Positions 8,871 through 16,999 of a DNA stretch of 64,000 bases are shown piece after piece. Made by a program: the position numbers and the translations under genes. The first letter of the stretch is position 1, and every line of letters starts with the position of its first letter. Under the pieces are notes generated by a model, which saw only the letters and a program-made list of their open reading frames with translations, had not been told where the DNA came from and did not search any database. Source of the stretch: DRPG01 sp964655065 (GTDB lineage Bacteria; Myxococcota_A; UBA796; GCA-2862545). The stretch spans positions 1 to 64,000 of the forward strand of contig CAZZLC010000021.1 in NCBI GenBank assembly GCA_964655065.1, in the 5' to 3' direction.

Positions 8871-9578
8871 TTAACGTGCGCGGGCCGGGGTCTTCTTCCC
8901 GCTTCTGCGGCGACCTCGCAGAGCGTCATTCTCCCGCTCCTCGGACAGGATTCGCTTCTTTGTCGCCGCCCACCCACAGATCGGGCACTCGCGCAGATCG
9001 TGGTAGCGGGCGGGGCAGTACTCCCGCCCGAAGAAGATGATCTGCAGGTGCAGATCGTTCCAGCGCTCCTTCGGGAACGCGGCCTTGAGGTCCTTCTCGG
9101 TCTTCACCACGTTGGTGCCGTCCGACAGCCCCCAGCGGTCCGCCAGGCGGTGAATGTGGGTGTCGACCGGGAAGGCGGGCACCCCGAAGGCCTGCGCCAT
9201 CACGACGGACGCCGTCTTGTGTCCCACGCCAGGCAGCGCCTCGAGGGCCTCGAAGTCCGCCGGGACGACTCCTCCGTGTCGAGCCACCAGGATCTCGGAC
9301 AGTCCCTTGAGCGAGCGGGCCTTGCGGGGAGCCAGCCCGATCTGCTTGATGAAGCCCTTGATCTCGTCGACCTCGAGCGCGGCCATCGCCTCGGGGGTGG
9401 ACGCACAGTCGAACAACGACGGCGTGACCTCGTTGACCTTCTTGTCCGTCGTCTGGGCCGACAGCATGACGGCGACGAGCAGCGTGTAGGGGTCCGTGTG
9501 ATCGAGGGGTACCGGGGGGTCCGGGTAGAGCTCCTGCAGGATGCCCTGGATCCGACTGGCCTTCTCTGCTCTCCGCAC
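8871..9578 (-). CDS. nth: Endonuclease III (DNA glycosylase/AP lyase)
   Basis: A 235-residue base-excision repair enzyme that removes oxidised pyrimidines. The HhH motif LPGVGHKTASVV contains the catalytic Lys121, and Asp139 lies in PVDTHIHRL. At the C-terminus, where the 4Fe4S loop normally has four cysteines (C-x6-C-x2-C-x5-C), I see only Cys188, Cys198 and Cys201; a fourth is missing, so the cluster may be incomplete or absent. A basic Lys/Arg tail ends the protein. The GTG start at 9578 follows a G-rich stretch and is the first that keeps the family's usual N-terminus. Confidence 0.9.
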   Translation of the reverse strand: MRRAEKASRIQGILQELYPDPPVPLDHTDPYTLLVAVMLSAQTTDKKVNEVTPSLFDCASTPEAMAALEVDEIKGFIKQIGLAPRKARSLKGLSEILVARHGGVVPADFEALEALPGVGHKTASVVMAQAFGVPAFPVDTHIHRLADRWGLSDGTNVVKTEKDLKAAFPKERWNDLHLQIIFFGREYCPARYHDLRECPICGWAATKKRILSEERENDALRGRRRSGKKTPARAR

Positions 9579-9634
9579 GGTCCCCCCGGGTGGTGGTTGC
9601 TCGCCACCGCGGTATCCTCGTGGAAGGCCCAGGC

Positions 9635-11359
9635 TCACATCGAGATCGAGCCCTCGCGGAAGCGGGAGCGCCCGAGCAGTGCGTTGACGACCACCGGCGA
9701 TCCGGCCCGCGAGGTCTGTACCGCCTCCGCGAGCACCCCGGCGACCGCCTCGGCGTCCCGGACCACGAAGCCCTTGCCCCCGAGCCCGTCCGCCACGGTG
9801 TGGTAGTCCGTGTACTCGAGGCGACAGGCCACGTCGTCGCCGAGGATGGTCTCCTGGTCCCGCAGGATCTGGGTCCACCCCGCGTCGTTGCCGATCACGG
9901 AGATCACGGGGATGCCGTGGCGGGCGAACGTGTCGACCTCCATCAGCGAGAAACCGGCGGCGCCGTCGCCCCAGAGGAGCCACACGTCGGCGTCGGGGCG
10001 TACGAGCTTGGCGCCCATGGCGAAGCCCGCTCCCACCCCGAGGGTCCCGAACACTCCGGGGTCCAGCCAGGACAGCGGGCCCCGCGGTGACACGGTGTAG
10101 GCGGCAGTCGCCACGAAGTCTCCACCGTCACCGACCAGCACGCTGTCGTCGACGAGCGCCGCGTCGAGCTGTCGGCAGAAGCCGACTGGGTCGAGGAGCT
10201 CGCCCGACTGGACCATGCCGGCGATCTCCTCGTTCCGCGCAGCATCGCGGGCATCGAGCTCCGCCATCCACGTCGACCGGTCGGGCCGGGGGCCGGCGGC
10301 AGCGGCAATCTGCAGGATGGTCGCGCACGGGTCGGCGAGGATGCCGAGATCGGGGCGTCGGTTCTTGTTGAGGTCCGACTCGGCCAGGTTGATGCCGATG
10401 ACCTTGGCTCGGGCGACGTGGTTGCCGTAGTCGAGCCGGAAGTCGCTGGGCACTCCGGCGAGAAGCACCACGTCGGCGGCCTTGAGGGCCTGACGGCGCT
10501 TGTGGCGCTTCTGCAGCGGATGGCTCGGACCGAGGAGCCCCCGCGCCATCCCCGACAGGTAGCAGGGCACCCCCAGGGCTTCGAGGGACGCCACGAGCGA
10601 CTCGATTCGCTCGGGGTGCAGCATCAGCTGTGAGCCGAGCACCATGAGCGGACGCTTGGCGTCGCGGAGCCACTGCGCGGCCTTTCGGACCTGACCCGCG
10701 CCGGGCTGGGGCACCGGGACGGGCTTGGGGTCGTGGAAGCGCGGACTCGCCGACCGCTGGTAGGTCCAGCGAAGATGGGCCTCGACATAGGCGGCGACCG
10801 CCCGCTGGCCGAGGGTCGGGTTCGGCGGGTCGAGCTGCTTGCTGGCCTGCTCGCGCACCGTGGCTTCGTCGTAGAGGAGGTCGATCGCCAGCTCGACGAA
10901 CACGGGTCCCGGCACGCCGCTCTTGGCCTCGAACATCGCACGCTCGAGGACCGGAACGACGTCCCGGAGTCGACTCGGACGGGCCAGCCACTTCACGTGC
11001 GGCTTCATCAACGCGACCTGGTCGATGTCCTGCAGAGAGCCCCGCCCCCGCAGCAGGGTCGTGGTCGCCCCGCCGATGACGACGAGCGGCGACTGGGCGA
11101 GCTGAGCGTTCTTCACCGCGGTCACCGCGTTGGCCACTCCCGGCCCTGCCGTGACGACGGCCACCCCGGGGGTTCCGGTGAGCCGCCCCACCGCGTCTGC
11201 AGCGAACACCGCGTTCACCTCGTGTCGCACGTCGATCACGCGGATGCCCTTGGCCTTCGCGGCCACCAGGATCGGGGAGACGTGCCCACCGATCAGGGTG
11301 AACACGAAGGGTACGCCGTGGCGGCGGAGCACCTCTGCGACGCGTTCGCCTCCGTTCAT
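9635..11359 (-). CDS. ThDP-dependent enzyme of the ILVBL / 2-hydroxyacyl-CoA lyase 2 type
   Basis: A 574-residue thiamine diphosphate enzyme with the three domains of the acetolactate synthase superfamily: Pyr domain with the active-site Glu in RHEVNAVFAADA, central domain, and PP domain with the Mg/ThDP motif GDGAAGFSL...NDAGW. Many segments (TLIGGHVSPILVA, VTAVKNAQLAQSPL, DPGVFGTLGVGAGFAMGAK, a GSIS-type end) recall human ILVBL/HACL2 more closely than bacterial IlvB, as far as memory allows. ILVBL cleaves 2-hydroxyacyl-CoA in long-chain alpha-oxidation. Unlike the human protein this one has no N-terminal membrane anchor. Start chosen at the ATG preceded by AAGGAG. No small regulatory subunit gene is adjacent, which argues against branched amino-acid synthesis. 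Confidence 0.82.
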   Translation of the reverse strand: MNGGERVAEVLRRHGVPFVFTLIGGHVSPILVAAKAKGIRVIDVRHEVNAVFAADAVGRLTGTPGVAVVTAGPGVANAVTAVKNAQLAQSPLVVIGGATTTLLRGRGSLQDIDQVALMKPHVKWLARPSRLRDVVPVLERAMFEAKSGVPGPVFVELAIDLLYDEATVREQASKQLDPPNPTLGQRAVAAYVEAHLRWTYQRSASPRFHDPKPVPVPQPGAGQVRKAAQWLRDAKRPLMVLGSQLMLHPERIESLVASLEALGVPCYLSGMARGLLGPSHPLQKRHKRRQALKAADVVLLAGVPSDFRLDYGNHVARAKVIGINLAESDLNKNRRPDLGILADPCATILQIAAAAGPRPDRSTWMAELDARDAARNEEIAGMVQSGELLDPVGFCRQLDAALVDDSVLVGDGGDFVATAAYTVSPRGPLSWLDPGVFGTLGVGAGFAMGAKLVRPDADVWLLWGDGAAGFSLMEVDTFARHGIPVISVIGNDAGWTQILRDQETILGDDVACRLEYTDYHTVADGLGGKGFVVRDAEAVAGVLAEAVQTSRAGSPVVVNALLGRSRFREGSISM

Positions 11360-11429
11360 GCACTGCTCCTTCGCGCTTCCGGTCTGCCATAGCACCGCGC
11401 GGGGTCCCACGGCCCGCGAGCGGTTCGGC

Positions 11430-11567
11430 TCACTCCTCGTCGCCCGGCTCCGGCGGGCGCACGGTTCTCGGCTTCAGCAAGAACATGAAGCCGTACGTCA
11501 TGGCCGAGAAGGCGCCGACGAAGAAGACGACGTCGAGCATCCACGACGAGGGAGTGGCTTCAGGCAT
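11430..11567 (-). CDS. 45-residue single-pass membrane protein
   Basis: A small gene whose ATG lies inside the last codons of the upstream lipoprotein gene (eight-base overlap, GAGG in front), implying translational coupling. The product starts MPEATPSSW, has one hydrophobic helix at about residues 11-31 (LDVVFFVGAFSAMTYGFMFL), and ends with a Pro/Glu-rich cytoplasmic-type tail KPRTVRPPEPGDEE. No family is recognised. It could be a small partner or stabiliser of the lipoprotein or of another membrane complex. Support is the intact frame, the coupling and the clear membrane segment; it is too short for homology by eye. Confidence 0.6.
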   Translation of the reverse strand: MPEATPSSWMLDVVFFVGAFSAMTYGFMFLLKPRTVRPPEPGDEE

Positions 11568-12741
11568 CCTCGCCCTCGGCCGACGCCTCCTCGCGGAGCG
11601 CAGGCCAGACGATCTCGTCGCCGTCGAAGGCCCCGCAGACGAAGGCCGCGAAGTAGCCGCCCTTCACGTCGCCCGGCAGGGCCGCGCTCACGCAGAAGCG
11701 CTCGTCGTCGACCCACAGGTCGCGCACCGCGTCGACACCGACCAGGCCCGTGAGGCGCGACACGGTGCCGTCCGAGGGATCGAGCGTGAAGGGTACGAGC
11801 TCGTCCCGGTTGCGGACCACCGCGCCCCACACGGTGCCGTCGGGAGCAACGAAGAGCCTCGGATCCCGATCGGGGCCCCCGGAGTCCCAGGTCACGTCGA
11901 AGAGGAGGTCGATCCCCCGCCGGAAGGACGCGATCCGCACGTCCGCGTCGGCGGCATCGCCCGTCTCGCCGACGAAGAGCCAGTCGTCGTCGACGATCAC
12001 GAGATCGGTCCCGACTTCGCGCACCTGGTAGAGGTCGCCGACGCCAACGTCGCGCACCACGGTGCCCCCGCGGGTCACCTGGGCCGCGTAGAGCTGGCCT
12101 TCGTCGTTGAAGTCCTGGGGGTCGAGCGAGGTTCCGAACACGACGAAGTCGCCGTCGCCGAGCGCGACCGTGCCGGCGATGTCGAGCTCCTCGGGACCCG
12201 TGCGCTGCTGGAACAGCGTCTCGCCCTCGACGTCGACCTCGGCGAACAAGAGCTGGGGCCCTGCCTCGCCCACCATCGCGAGGGTGCCGTCCTCGACCTC
12301 GGAGATGCCCGAGATGCGGTCGGCCTCGCTGCTCGCGTTCCACTCGTAGAACATCGGGTCGACGATCTCGGGACCCGCTGGATCGATGAGGGTCAGGTTG
12401 GCGACGGAGTCGGAGTCCTCGGTGGGCTGGAGGCGCTGCCGCCCCCCCGCCGCGAGGAGACCGCTCGACAGGGGCACGAGCGCGCCGACCTCGTCGTCGC
12501 CGGGGCGCCCCCACTGCTCCTCCCACTGCACCTCACCCGACGCGTCGACGGCAATGAGTCGCGGGTCGGTGCGCGCCGGCGAGGCGATGTCGATCACGAC
12601 GTACCAGCCCCCCTCGGGACGCTCCGTGATCAGCCCGCCCTCGGAGCGGTTGGCGGCCCCCCACGACAGGGCGAAGGTCGACTCGAGCACGGGATTCCCC
12701 TCTTCGGGGGTCCCACAGGCGACGATGAGTGCGAGCCACAC
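11560..12741 (-). CDS. Lipoprotein with repeated beta-strand (propeller-like) sequence
   Basis: A 393-residue probable outer-membrane lipoprotein. The GTG start has GAGGAG six bases upstream and gives a very short signal ending LIVAC, with lipidated Cys at residue 9; no basic residue precedes the hydrophobic run, so a longer signal from an upstream start is possible. The mature part is rich in short strands with DG and Gly turns (VDASGEVQWEEQW, VAPDGTVWGAV, DGDFVVFGTS) recurring about every 40-50 residues, as in beta-propellers. No catalytic motif is recognised. It follows thiE by 125 bases and is coupled to the small membrane protein downstream. Confidence 0.7.
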   Translation of the reverse strand: MWLALIVACGTPEEGNPVLESTFALSWGAANRSEGGLITERPEGGWYVVIDIASPARTDPRLIAVDASGEVQWEEQWGRPGDDEVGALVPLSSGLLAAGGRQRLQPTEDSDSVANLTLIDPAGPEIVDPMFYEWNASSEADRISGISEVEDGTLAMVGEAGPQLLFAEVDVEGETLFQQRTGPEELDIAGTVALGDGDFVVFGTSLDPQDFNDEGQLYAAQVTRGGTVVRDVGVGDLYQVREVGTDLVIVDDDWLFVGETGDAADADVRIASFRRGIDLLFDVTWDSGGPDRDPRLFVAPDGTVWGAVVRNRDELVPFTLDPSDGTVSRLTGLVGVDAVRDLWVDDERFCVSAALPGDVKGGYFAAFVCGAFDGDEIVWPALREEASAEGEDA

Positions 12742-12866
12742 GCGAAGCTCCTCGGACGAGAGTTCCGTCCCGCGTTCTCCCGTGAGCGAACCGAAGGGGA
12801 GACGACCGAGCGAGACGCGCGAGGCGCGTACAGCGAAGGCGAGCGGGACCGCTAGGCAGTGAGGTC

Positions 12867-13454
12867 TTAGAGTCTGCCGGACCACGCAGCCAGCAGTGTT
12901 GTCACCATTTTGGCGCCGTCGGTCGGGGTGGGCTGCCCGAACACCGCACCGAGCACGGCGACGCCCGGCGCGCCGGCGGCCCGGAGGGATCCCGCGTTCG
13001 CGGGCGTGATCCCTCCCAGCGCGTAGACGGGGCGGCCGGCCGCCCAGGTCACGAAGCGCTCGGGGCCGAGTGGGGTGCGGGTGTCGTGCCCCTTGGAGGT
13101 AGGTGGAAACACCGGCGAGAGCAGCGCGTAGCTCGCGCCTCGCGCGAAGGCCCGATCCAGCTCGGCCGGACTGTGGCAGCTCTGCCCGAACTCGCGGTGG
13201 ACGGGGGGTTCACCCGTCGCCGCGAGGTGCAGGGGCTCCGGCCGCGAGCGCGCCTCGGGATGGCGGTCGTGCACTCGCACCGCGAGCCCGGCCGCGGCGG
13301 CCGCCTCGCACAACGCGTCGAGCCGGGCTCCCGTGACCTGGGGCTCCCGCAACACGATGGCGCCGAGTCCGGCGTTGGCGAGCGGCCCGAGCCAGGCGAG
13401 GAGGTCGCGTCCCGACCCATCGTCGCCGGGGGAGATCGCGAGGAGCGGGGTCAG
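12867..13454 (-). CDS. thiE: Thiamine phosphate synthase / TenI family protein
   Basis: A 195-residue TIM-barrel protein of the ThiE/TenI family. Visible motifs are the phosphate-binding LSPVFPPTSKG, a PLG loop and the late YALGGITPANAG. ThiE couples the thiazole and pyrimidine phosphates; TenI isomerises the thiazole. The motifs do not separate them fully, but the position next to thiG supports a thiamine role. No ATG, GTG or TTG lies in frame before the first beta strand; the only sensible start is a CTG that overlaps the thiG stop as CTGA, with GAGGGGA about 12 bases upstream. Translation therefore probably depends on coupling to thiG. Confidence 0.78.
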   Translation of the reverse strand: MTPLLAISPGDDGSGRDLLAWLGPLANAGLGAIVLREPQVTGARLDALCEAAAAAGLAVRVHDRHPEARSRPEPLHLAATGEPPVHREFGQSCHSPAELDRAFARGASYALLSPVFPPTSKGHDTRTPLGPERFVTWAAGRPVYALGGITPANAGSLRAAGAPGVAVLGAVFGQPTPTDGAKMVTTLLAAWSGRL

Positions 13455-14221
13455 CTGCCCATGATCCCGTCGAGGGGCGAGCTCGCGGTGGCGTAGAGCC
13501 GCCGCGGCATGCGCCCCGATTCGTAGGCGAGCCTCCCCGCCTCGACGGCGAGCTTCATCGCGCGGGCCATCGCCACGGGGTCGCCGGCCTCCGCGATGGC
13601 CGTGTTCATGAGGACCGCGTCCGCGCCGAGCTCCATCGCGATGGCCGCGTCCGAAGCGGTTCCCACCCCCGCATCGACGATCATCGGAACCTCGACGAAC
13701 TTCCTGATGATCTGCAGGTTCGTGGGGTTCCGGATCCCGAGGCCCGAGCCGATGGGAGCCCCCAGCGGCATCACCGCCACGCACCCGAGCTCGGCGAGCC
13801 GCTGGCAGAGCACCGGGTCGTCGGTGCAGTAGGGCCAGACCTCGAAGCCCCTCGCCACGAGCTCGCGGGCGGCTTCCAGCAGCCCCTCCGCGTCGGGAAA
13901 CAGCGTGCGTTCGTCGCCGATGACCTCGAGCTTCACCCGGTCGGTCCCCAGGAGCTCCCGACCGATCTCTGCGGTGGTCACCGCGTCTTCGGCGGTGTAG
14001 CACCCGGCGGTGTTGGGCAGCAGGGCGACGCGCTCGGTGTCGACGAAGTCGAGGAGGCTGGGCCCGTCGAGGCCGTCCAGATCGACCCGACGGAGTGCCA
14101 CCGTGACGAGACCGGTGCCCGAGGCTTGGTGGCAAGCCTGCATCTGCTCCAGATCGCGGTAGCGCCCCGTCCCCACGATGAGCCGCGAGGACAGCGTGAG
14201 CGAGCCCACGTCGAATGCCAT
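13451..14221 (-). CDS. thiG: Thiazole synthase
   Basis: A 256-residue TIM-barrel enzyme that builds the thiazole ring from deoxyxylulose 5-phosphate, dehydroglycine and the ThiS thiocarboxylate. The Schiff-base lysine is Lys97 in VKLEVIGDE. Other hallmarks are LLPNTAGCYTAEDAV, GAPIGSGLGI, and VDAGVGTASDAA with the final NTAIAEA. The ATG at 14221 gives the family's normal length. thiS and thiO/thiH are not in the window. The 197-base upstream region contains no recognisable TPP riboswitch. Confidence 0.95.
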   Translation of the reverse strand: MAFDVGSLTLSSRLIVGTGRYRDLEQMQACHQASGTGLVTVALRRVDLDGLDGPSLLDFVDTERVALLPNTAGCYTAEDAVTTAEIGRELLGTDRVKLEVIGDERTLFPDAEGLLEAARELVARGFEVWPYCTDDPVLCQRLAELGCVAVMPLGAPIGSGLGIRNPTNLQIIRKFVEVPMIVDAGVGTASDAAIAMELGADAVLMNTAIAEAGDPVAMARAMKLAVEAGRLAYESGRMPRRLYATASSPLDGIMGS

Positions 14222-14318
14222 CGTCGTTCTCCCCGGCCCCGGCTTCGCGTGATAACGGCGGCCGTTCCTGTTTCCGCCGAGCGTATCGTGCTTGCACCGA
14301 TCCCGCCGAGGACATAGG

Positions 14319-14398
14319 GGTGACGGTCCGCGGAGGCAGCGGGCAATAGCGGCGCATTCGAGAAGCGTCACCAGGGCCGGAAGTCAGGCCGCTACTGG
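14319..14398 (+). ncRNA. Possible structured leader RNA before the lipoprotein gene
   Basis: Three base-paired elements can be read: GGTGACG (14319-14325) with CGTCACC (14366-14372), TAGCGGC (14347-14353) with GCCGCTA (14388-14394), and GGCC (14375-14378) with GGCC (14387-14390). The first two interleave, as in a pseudoknot, and the third competes with the second. It ends 20 bases before the next start codon. No known riboswitch class is matched. Seven-base matches are not rare in such GC-rich DNA, so this is a candidate only. Confidence 0.3.
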
Positions 14399-14418
14399 CA
14401 AGTTCAAAGGGAGAAGGC

Positions 14419-16206
14419 ATGCGCTGGGTTGTGATTGGGCTGACGGCCCTGATGTTCACGGGGTGCGGTGCGAAGTACAAGCCGAAGGGCCCGGTGATGA
14501 CCGACTACGAGCGGACGGTGAACTTCCCGGCCTACCGCACCTTCGCCCAGTCCCGCTACGGCGGTCAGGCTCCCAAGGTCCAGACCCCGCCCCTGCCGTT
14601 CCTCGCCTTCGGCGCCCACTTCGACGTCGACATCTCGCTGCTCCCGAAGAGCGACGACTTCGAGAAGATCGAGGTCGCGCGGCTCTCCCGTCCGAGCGGC
14701 CCGCTCTGGCTCGCGGTCGAGACGAACCTCGAGGGCGACCAGACCCTGGTGGCCAGCGTCGACGACATCGAGGGGCTGATGCCGGAGCTCCCGCTGGCTC
14801 GCAAGCCGGTGACCACCTTCCGGGCCGAAGACGCGTCCGACGGCGAGACCATCGACCTCTCCCTCTCCTACATCAACAGCCGTGGCAGCCGCGTCGACGC
14901 GGAGTTCGAGGGTGATGCACCGGTCACGCCCGCGAAGAAGCGCAACGCGCGCACCTTCGACTATGCGGCCAACCAAGTGCTCGCCGTGCTCGACGTCCCC
15001 GCCCAGGAGAGCCTGTTCAAGGCCGACTTCAAGATCGACGGCTCCGACGTCCGCTTCCGCAAGGTCGCGGGTATCGTGCCCGGTCGCTACGTGCAGACCC
15101 AGTCCATGGGCGGGCTCGCGGTGGGCCGCTTCCAGATCCTGCCCGACGGCCCGGCCCACGGCGGCGCGGCCTATGGCCAGGCCTTCATCGAGCGCCCCGA
15201 GGACCCGAACGACATCCCGGTGGTCGAGATCAAGCCGAGCGACGCGGTCAGCCTCACCGTCGCGCAGAACTTCTCGACCGTGCAGGGCTGCTACCTCAAG
15301 CGCGTGGCCGAGGTCGCCGACCTCGGTGGCGCGCTCCAGGTCGACTTCACCATCGACGAGGGCGTGGTCATCAGCACCGCGCTTCCCGAGGTCGAGGGTG
15401 GCATCACCGACGAGGTGATGACGGCCTGCATCACGCGCGCGGTCGACGGCTGGTCGTTCGACGATATCGTCACCGGCACAGTGAGCTGGACGTTCGGCTT
15501 CACGCCCGGCGAGGGCGACGAGGCCGAGCCCACCGCGTCGCTCGGTGAGGGCACGATGGAGCTCGAAGGCGACGGCGACGAGGCCGAGGAAGAAGAGATC
15601 GACCTCGACGACATCGACCTCGACGAGGCGCCCATGGACGACCTCCCCGAGGCCGAGGGCGCGGACGCTGGAGAGGGCGAAGGCGAGGCCGAAGCGACCG
15701 ACGAAACCCAGGGCCTGCGCGAGGAGCTGTCGCTCCGCAACTTCTCCACCATCCATTCGCTGCCGGGAGGCGCCACGGTCACGCTCAAGTGGATCGTGAC
15801 CCGCCGCGGTGACACGGTCGAGGCCGTCCAGAGCACGCCCGAGCGCACGCTGACCTACACCTACAAGCTGGTCTCCGAGGCGTACCTCGAGCTCCAGAAC
15901 ATCCGGGTCGAGCAGTACGGTCGCGGAACGCCCGTCACCGCCGTCACCTTCAACCCGCCCCTGCCCGATTACCGGTGGGCCGACTTCGGTGGCAAGCGGG
16001 TCAGTGACTTCGTGATCGACATCAACGGCCAGCAGAGCCACGGCGTCGGCCAGATCGAGACCGCGCCCGGCTCCACCGGTCCCCGCCTCGTCGTGCGACC
16101 CCGCGCCCCCAAGTGGACCGAGGACCGCACGCTCATGAGCTCGATCTTGTTCCCCGGCGACGGCTCGGTCAGCGTCATCACCGAGCGCATCGAGCTCGAC
16201 AACTAG
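14419..16206 (+). CDS. Large surface lipoprotein with AgmX/PglI-like domain
   Basis: A 595-residue lipoprotein. The signal MRWVVIGLTALMFTGC ends in a clear lipobox; GGGAGAAGGC precedes the ATG. Residues 20-280 form an unrecognised beta-rich region. Residues about 288-365 resemble the C-terminal domain of AgmX/PglI-type proteins of myxobacteria (GCYLKR, then a strand-rich stretch, a second Cys in TACITRAV, and W-F), in which the two cysteines probably pair. Residues 370-430 are a highly acidic Glu/Asp/Gly spacer, followed by another beta domain to the end. The protein is likely anchored in the outer membrane; its function is unknown. It is divergent from thiG. Confidence 0.72.
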   Translation: MRWVVIGLTALMFTGCGAKYKPKGPVMTDYERTVNFPAYRTFAQSRYGGQAPKVQTPPLPFLAFGAHFDVDISLLPKSDDFEKIEVARLSRPSGPLWLAVETNLEGDQTLVASVDDIEGLMPELPLARKPVTTFRAEDASDGETIDLSLSYINSRGSRVDAEFEGDAPVTPAKKRNARTFDYAANQVLAVLDVPAQESLFKADFKIDGSDVRFRKVAGIVPGRYVQTQSMGGLAVGRFQILPDGPAHGGAAYGQAFIERPEDPNDIPVVEIKPSDAVSLTVAQNFSTVQGCYLKRVAEVADLGGALQVDFTIDEGVVISTALPEVEGGITDEVMTACITRAVDGWSFDDIVTGTVSWTFGFTPGEGDEAEPTASLGEGTMELEGDGDEAEEEEIDLDDIDLDEAPMDDLPEAEGADAGEGEGEAEATDETQGLREELSLRNFSTIHSLPGGATVTLKWIVTRRGDTVEAVQSTPERTLTYTYKLVSEAYLELQNIRVEQYGRGTPVTAVTFNPPLPDYRWADFGGKRVSDFVIDINGQQSHGVGQIETAPGSTGPRLVVRPRAPKWTEDRTLMSSILFPGDGSVSVITERIELDN

Positions 16207-16216
16207 AAGCCCCCCT

Positions 16217-16242
16217 CGAGGGCGGCTACCGAGCCGCCCTCG
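16217..16242. terminator. Bidirectional terminator-like hairpin
   Basis: A perfect 11-bp stem (CGAGGGCGGCT / AGCCGCCCTCG) with a four-base loop lies between the convergent lipoprotein and redoxin genes and overlaps the last codons of the latter. No T-run is present, so termination may be weak or factor-aided. Confidence 0.55.
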
Positions 16243-16999
16243 CCGCGGCTACCGCGGCCTCGACTGCGGACAGGATCTGGGCCTCGTCGGGATTGTCGTT
16301 GCCAGACACGGACCCGTGGCTCGCTTCCCACACGACGCGCATCGTGCGTCGGTCGACGAGGATGTCGAAGCCGCGGTTGACGCTGAACGGCGAGTCGTCG
16401 AAGGTACCCGGCTCGGGCTGCGTCTCGTCGTCGCCTACGCAGAAGCCCTGCCCGCTCCCCCCGTTGGTCGCCAGGTACTCGGTGCACAGCTCGGCCGTGC
16501 CGTCCTCGAACGATCGGCCCTTCTCGAGCACCCACACGATCTGGGCGCCCGCCGCGACGATCTCGTCCTCGATACCCACCACGCGCCCGGCGTGGTCCCT
16601 ACAGGTGCTTCACCAAGCAGGGATGGACACGAACAGGAGCACGTCGAACGGGCTCCAGTCGATATCGGGGTCGAGGGCGCAGGGCACGTTCGCGAGATCG
16701 AGCGCGAAGCGGGCGCCATCGCTCGCGTGAGCGACCGCGGTGGGCCACGCGTACGGCGAGAAGACCTCCCCGAGGGCCATCGGCTCGACCGCGCCGGCGG
16801 GATAGGTCTCGCCGCCCTCGCAGTCCACCCCATCCCCCGGCTGCAGGACGGTCCCGGTGTCGATGGGCCGCGTCGTGCCGGTTTCTCCCGTCGGCGCCCG
16901 GGGCATCGGGTCGACCGGGGGACTCCGTCCGGAATCCTCGCCGTTGGCATCAGAGAGGCTGCAGGCCGGCGCCAGCAGCGCGAGAGTGAGAGTCATCAT
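16226..16999 (-). CDS. Redoxin-like lipoprotein, probable selenoprotein (UGA = Sec130)
   Basis: A 257-residue reading frame interrupted once by TGA at 16612-16610 and otherwise open with the same coding character on both sides. Read through, the site is PAW-U-S-T-C, i.e. the redox CxxC of a thioredoxin/AhpC-TSA fold with the first Cys replaced, followed by a helix and the strand VVGIEDEIVAAGAQIVWVLE typical of redoxins. The N-terminus has a hydrophobic signal ending APAC and a Thr/Pro/Gly spacer, so the protein is probably a lipoprotein acting outside the inner membrane. A SECIS-like hairpin lies just 3' of the UGA. The ATG overlaps the transporter stop as ATGA. A sequencing error or a split pseudogene is the alternative, but the position of the UGA exactly at the catalytic Cys makes that unlikely. 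Confidence 0.8.
16578..16596 (-). promoter_or_regulatory. SECIS-like stem-loop downstream of the in-frame UGA
   Basis: On the coding strand a perfect 7-bp stem ACCACGC / GCGTGGT closes a five-base loop CGGGC. The stem starts 13 bases after the UGA and the loop begins at base 21, with G in the second loop position. This fits the known loose rules for bacterial SECIS elements (short stem-loop, loop about 16-37 bases from UGA, G at one of the first two loop positions). Confidence 0.65.

Noticed and set aside
14340..14400. Similarity to signal recognition particle RNA (CCAGGGCCGGAAG followed by a GC-rich strand)
   Set aside because: The GGAA loop and CCAGG side look right, but the opposite strand lacks the invariant AGCA of the symmetric loop and the GGCC stem does not pair as in domain IV.
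14222..14418. TPP riboswitch expected upstream of thiG
   Set aside because: On the minus strand only CCCTTTGAACTTG vaguely resembles part of the THI box; CTGAGA and the remaining conserved segments are absent, and this match coincides with the ribosome site of the opposite gene.
16203..16535. Alternative frameshift explanation for the split redoxin
   Set aside because: Both halves are in the same frame, so no frameshift is needed; only a single TGA codon separates them.
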